The translations under genes were made by a program, and so were the position numbers. From contig QMVZ01000078.1 of the NCBI GenBank assembly GCA_003661365.1, positions 1 through 7,612 on the forward strand: 7,612 nt of DNA, written 5' to 3'. Below are positions 5,870-7,612 of this stretch, piece after piece. This stretch comes from Thermoproteota archaeon (GTDB lineage Archaea; Korarchaeota; Korarchaeia; Korarchaeales; Korarchaeaceae). Positions within the stretch are counted from its first letter, which is position 1. Each line of letters opens with the position of its first letter. The notes under the pieces were generated by a model. The model did not search any database. It saw only the letters and a program-made list of their open reading frames with translations, and was not told the DNA's origin.

Positions 5870-6560
5870 GTACAAAGAATTGCTGAGAAGTTACTTTGGA
5901 GAGCAATTGGATGATTGGATTAATGAAATGGGTATAAGAGACGACACGGAGCTAGATGATTTCATCCTTACATCCCTTTATGAAAAGGCTCTCAAGGCTT
6001 TTGGGCTTGATAGAGCTGTAGAAATCTTAGGAGAAGTAAACCTCCTAAAGGGGACGATACCCATCAAACTCTTTGTTTGTGGTAACCCAAGAGTAGGTAA
6101 GACCTCTTTTTGTAGGAGATTTGCTCTAGGAAGCTTTGATAAGAGTTACAAGACAACAATAGGGGTCGATTTCTACTCAAAACATCAGATCATTGAGAGA
6201 TATTTAGTAAGACTCGTAATTTGGGATTTGGCTGGCCAAGAAAGGTTTGGTCTTATGAGACCAAACTTCTACAAGGGAAGCTCTGGAGGGTTTGTGGCGT
6301 TCAGCCTAGTAGATGATAAGAGCTTTCGAGACGTGCCAGGTTGGGTGAAGGAGGTTAGGGATAACCTAGGTGAGGTGCCCATGCTTCTCATAGGGACGAA
6401 GAGCGATTTAGGGGTGAAGATATCAGGGGATCCAATGAAGTATGTGCGAGAGTTAGGCTTTATGGGATACCTAAACACTAGCGCTCTTACCGGAGAGAAC
6501 ATAAATGAGGCAGTAAGAAGACTTGTTAAGATAATCTTGCAAAAAGAGGGACTCATTTAA
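5853..6560 (+). CDS. Rab/Ras-like small GTPase with N-terminal extension
   Basis: This 235-aa protein has a complete small-GTPase domain at about residues 68-232. G1 is GNPRVGKTS (77-85), G2 the Thr in KTTIGVDF (T102), G3 WDLAGQERF (124-132) with the catalytic-type Gln Q129, G4 TKSD (182-185, Thr in place of the common Asn) and G5 TSA (209-211). IGVDF and WDLAGQERF are hallmarks of the Rab-like branch rather than of typical bacterial MglA. About 66 residues precede the domain. They are acidic and helical (GEQLDDWINEMGIRDDTELDD, then a helix to about 62) and I do not recognise them. No C-terminal Cys for prenylation is present (ends QKEGLI), so membrane attachment would need a partner, perhaps the membrane protein or longin-like protein encoded upstream. 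The TTG start is well supported by GGGAGGT. The stop TAA overlaps the stop of the convergent gene. Confidence 0.93.
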   Translation: MPKLAEYKELLRSYFGEQLDDWINEMGIRDDTELDDFILTSLYEKALKAFGLDRAVEILGEVNLLKGTIPIKLFVCGNPRVGKTSFCRRFALGSFDKSYKTTIGVDFYSKHQIIERYLVRLVIWDLAGQERFGLMRPNFYKGSSGGFVAFSLVDDKSFRDVPGWVKEVRDNLGEVPMLLIGTKSDLGVKISGDPMKYVRELGFMGYLNTSALTGENINEAVRRLVKIILQKEGLI

Positions 6561-6871
6561 GCGTCTACCTCCTCACCGTTTGCTGATATTTTGATTACCT
6601 CCGCTGTATGCGTTATGCCGATCTCCTTTGCTAGTGCTATTGCTATTTCCTCTGGACTTCCTTCCTCTAACCCTTGGCTGTAGGACCAGAGGATCCATTC
6701 CCCTACATTAGGATAGAAGATGGGAACTAGTAGGACAACCTTTCTCTCCTTCTTTTTATTCTCCTTGATTCTCTCCTTCCAAAACAGGATCACCTTTCCC
6801 CTAGTTTCTGAAAGACATTCCTTTATGATTCTGATGAAGTCGTCTTTTCTTGCCAAATGAATCTGCAGCAT
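6557..6871 (-). CDS. Hypothetical protein, 104 aa
   Basis: I do not recognise this protein. It is soluble and appears alpha/beta: a helix with mixed charge (9-24), a strand (KVILFW, 26-31), a very basic segment (KERIKENKKKERK, 32-44), a strand (VVLLVPIFYP, 45-54), a Trp-rich stretch (GEWILWSYS, 57-65) and a C-terminal helix (72-85, SPEEIAIALAKEIG) before a last strand (TAEVIKISANG). It is supported as a gene by a TATA-like box 25 nt before ATG 6871 and by a clean convergent arrangement. Its TAA stop shares the TTAA palindrome with the GTPase stop. A T5 run on its own strand (complement of 6541-6545) follows the stop and may end transcription. It diverges from the hydrolase gene. Confidence 0.65.
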   Translation of the reverse strand: MLQIHLARKDDFIRIIKECLSETRGKVILFWKERIKENKKKERKVVLLVPIFYPNVGEWILWSYSQGLEEGSPEEIAIALAKEIGITHTAEVIKISANGEEVDA

Positions 6872-6896
6872 CTTCTGTTAGTTATCTATTGGAAGG

Positions 6897-6905
6897 AAAA
6901 TATAA
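6897..6905 (-). promoter_or_regulatory. TATA-like box of the 104-aa protein gene
   Basis: On the minus strand TTATATTTT ends 25 nt before ATG 6871, as expected for a leaderless archaeal transcript. Confidence 0.6.
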
Positions 6906-6938
6906 CTCTCTCGCTAATTCCACATATTTAGAGAGGAC

Positions 6939-6946
6939 TTTTTAAT
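6939..6946 (+). promoter_or_regulatory. TATA-like box of the PhoPQ-related hydrolase gene
   Basis: TTTTTAAT is centred about 26 nt before ATG 6969 and about 23 nt before TTG 6966, predicting a leaderless transcript. No Shine-Dalgarno motif precedes the start. Confidence 0.55.
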
Positions 6947-6968
6947 GAAGTTGTTATAGCAAAGATTG

Positions 6969-7352
6969 ATGAAACAGAAAAAGACCGTTGCCCTATTGCT
7001 TCTATTGATCTTTGCTGTTTCAGCTCTCGGATATTATCAGATAAGGAAGGGAAAAGCAGAAGGACCCAAAGAAACTCCTCAAGCCGAGGAAAAGCTTAGC
7101 CTAAATTTGGATATATTTGATCCTAAGGAGATATTCGATCCTAAAACATTGGAAATGCGCTTTGCCACTCAAGAGGAAGAGAAGAGCCGGGGAGTTATTA
7201 TAAACGTAACAGTAGTGTCTTTTCACAGCATAGATTGGATGGGAAACAAGTGGTATCATAGAGGTGTGATATTCCAGCCAGTCGGAAGGAAAAGTGAATA
7301 CGCAGCAATTGTTTTCAGAGGCATGGGTGATGAGCCCGAATCCTTCTTATAG
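6969..7352 (+). CDS. PhoPQ-activated-pathogenicity-related alpha/beta hydrolase, N-terminal part (frameshifted)
   Basis: This is the first part of a gene broken by a frameshift near 7340-7350. A basic start (MKQKK) and a hydrophobic helix to about residue 21 indicate an export signal or membrane anchor. The linker is rich in Pro, Glu and Lys. Then comes WMGNKWYHRGVIFQP (about 90-104) and a strand AAIVFRGMGD, which match the start of the PhoPQ_related family (Pfam PF10142; pattern W..nkW.H...i..P, then the G-rich oxyanion-type turn). Family members include Salmonella PqaA and Dictyostelium AprA; the enzymatic activity is not well defined. The frame ends at TAG 7350-7352, but the protein plainly continues in the -1 frame. 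ATG 6969 is preferred; TTG 6966 directly before it is possible. Confidence 0.72.
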   Translation: MKQKKTVALLLLLIFAVSALGYYQIRKGKAEGPKETPQAEEKLSLNLDIFDPKEIFDPKTLEMRFATQEEEKSRGVIINVTVVSFHSIDWMGNKWYHRGVIFQPVGRKSEYAAIVFRGMGDEPESFL

Positions 7353-7612
7353 AGGAATTTGGGTTAAAAGCTGCTGCCGAGGCGGGCATACCAGTTTTCA
7401 TCGTAACAGATGTTCCGTTCATGCCTCAATTTGGGATAAAAGATGAGGAGGAACTTTTGACCTTCTCTTTGGAGAAGTATTTTGAGACAGGAGACATAAG
7501 ATGGCCTCTCCCTTATCCTATGGCTGCTGCCTACATGAGAGCAGCCACACTTTTGAATTACCTCCTAAACTCCCATCCAACCAAGTTCATTCTATCTGGT
7601 GGGAGCAAGAGG
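7334..7612 (+). CDS. PhoPQ-activated-pathogenicity-related alpha/beta hydrolase, continuation in -1 frame (3' end outside window)
   Basis: This frame is open from after a TGA at 7331-7333 to the window end. From 7352 it reads EEFGLKAAAEAGIPVFIVTD, then VPFMPQFG, LEKYFETGDIRWPLPYPMAAAY and finally FILSGGSKR. These are the expected next elements of the PhoPQ-related family: the tGs..v..l.q.PnQP.fg-like stretch, the conserved W-P-L-L/P-M segment, and the G-x-S-K-R nucleophile elbow, cut by the window edge before the usual Gly-Trp. There is no credible independent start before ATG 7421, so it is not a separate gene. It is the continuation of the gene that begins at 6969. Inserting one base near 7349 gives a continuous ESFLIEEFGLK junction. 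Confidence 0.75.

Noticed and set aside
6269..6556. 95-aa open frame on the minus strand opposite the GTPase G3-G5 region
   Set aside because: Opposite unmistakable GTPase motifs.
7340..7352. Programmed -1 ribosomal frameshift at TTCTTATAG
   Set aside because: No X-XXY-YYZ slippery heptamer and no clear downstream structure; a missing base is simpler.

Overview
The window looks like a piece of a thermophilic archaeal chromosome, probably a TACK-type lineage (Thermoproteota or Korarchaeota relatives). The evidence is as follows. Most first genes of transcription units have an A/T-rich TATA-like box about 25 nt before the start codon, which fits leaderless transcription. Shine-Dalgarno motifs instead precede genes inside operons. 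Arg is mostly AGA/AGG, proteins are rich in Lys and Glu, and there is a Rab/Ras-like GTPase with a longin-like partner. The lineage itself is an inference; no rRNA or marker gene is present.

Layout. (1) 1-1382, plus strand: the 3' end of a GNAT acyltransferase overlaps an enolase-superfamily N-succinylamino acid racemase / o-succinylbenzoate synthase. This pairing is known from bacterial D- to L-amino acid conversion. (2) 1469-3425: a macrodomain protein (minus) and a membrane-anchored transglutaminase-like protein (plus) diverge from a 103-nt spacer. The spacer carries two perfect inverted repeats, each with an 11-nt gap, placed on the two promoters. (3) 3418-3816, minus: a FlK-like hotdog thioesterase, with its last codons overlapping the transglutaminase gene. 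(4) 3817-4191: an A/T-rich 375-nt spacer with repeated TGAAC motifs. (5) 4192-6560, plus strand: a compact three-gene operon encoding a longin/roadblock-like protein, a multi-pass membrane protein and a Rab-like small GTPase with an extra N-terminal region. All three genes start with TTG. (6) 6557-6871, minus: an unrecognised 104-aa protein. (7) 6969-7612, plus strand: a secreted or membrane-anchored PhoPQ-activated-pathogenicity-related alpha/beta hydrolase, split by an apparent one-base deletion and cut by the window end.

The most promising unexplored system is the 4192-6560 operon. A longin-like platform, a seven/eight-helix membrane protein and a GTPase are co-translated, which suggests a prokaryotic GTPase module working at the membrane, comparable to MglA/MglB or to eukaryotic longin/roadblock GTPase regulators. 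The second point of interest is the paired inverted repeats between the macrodomain and transglutaminase genes.
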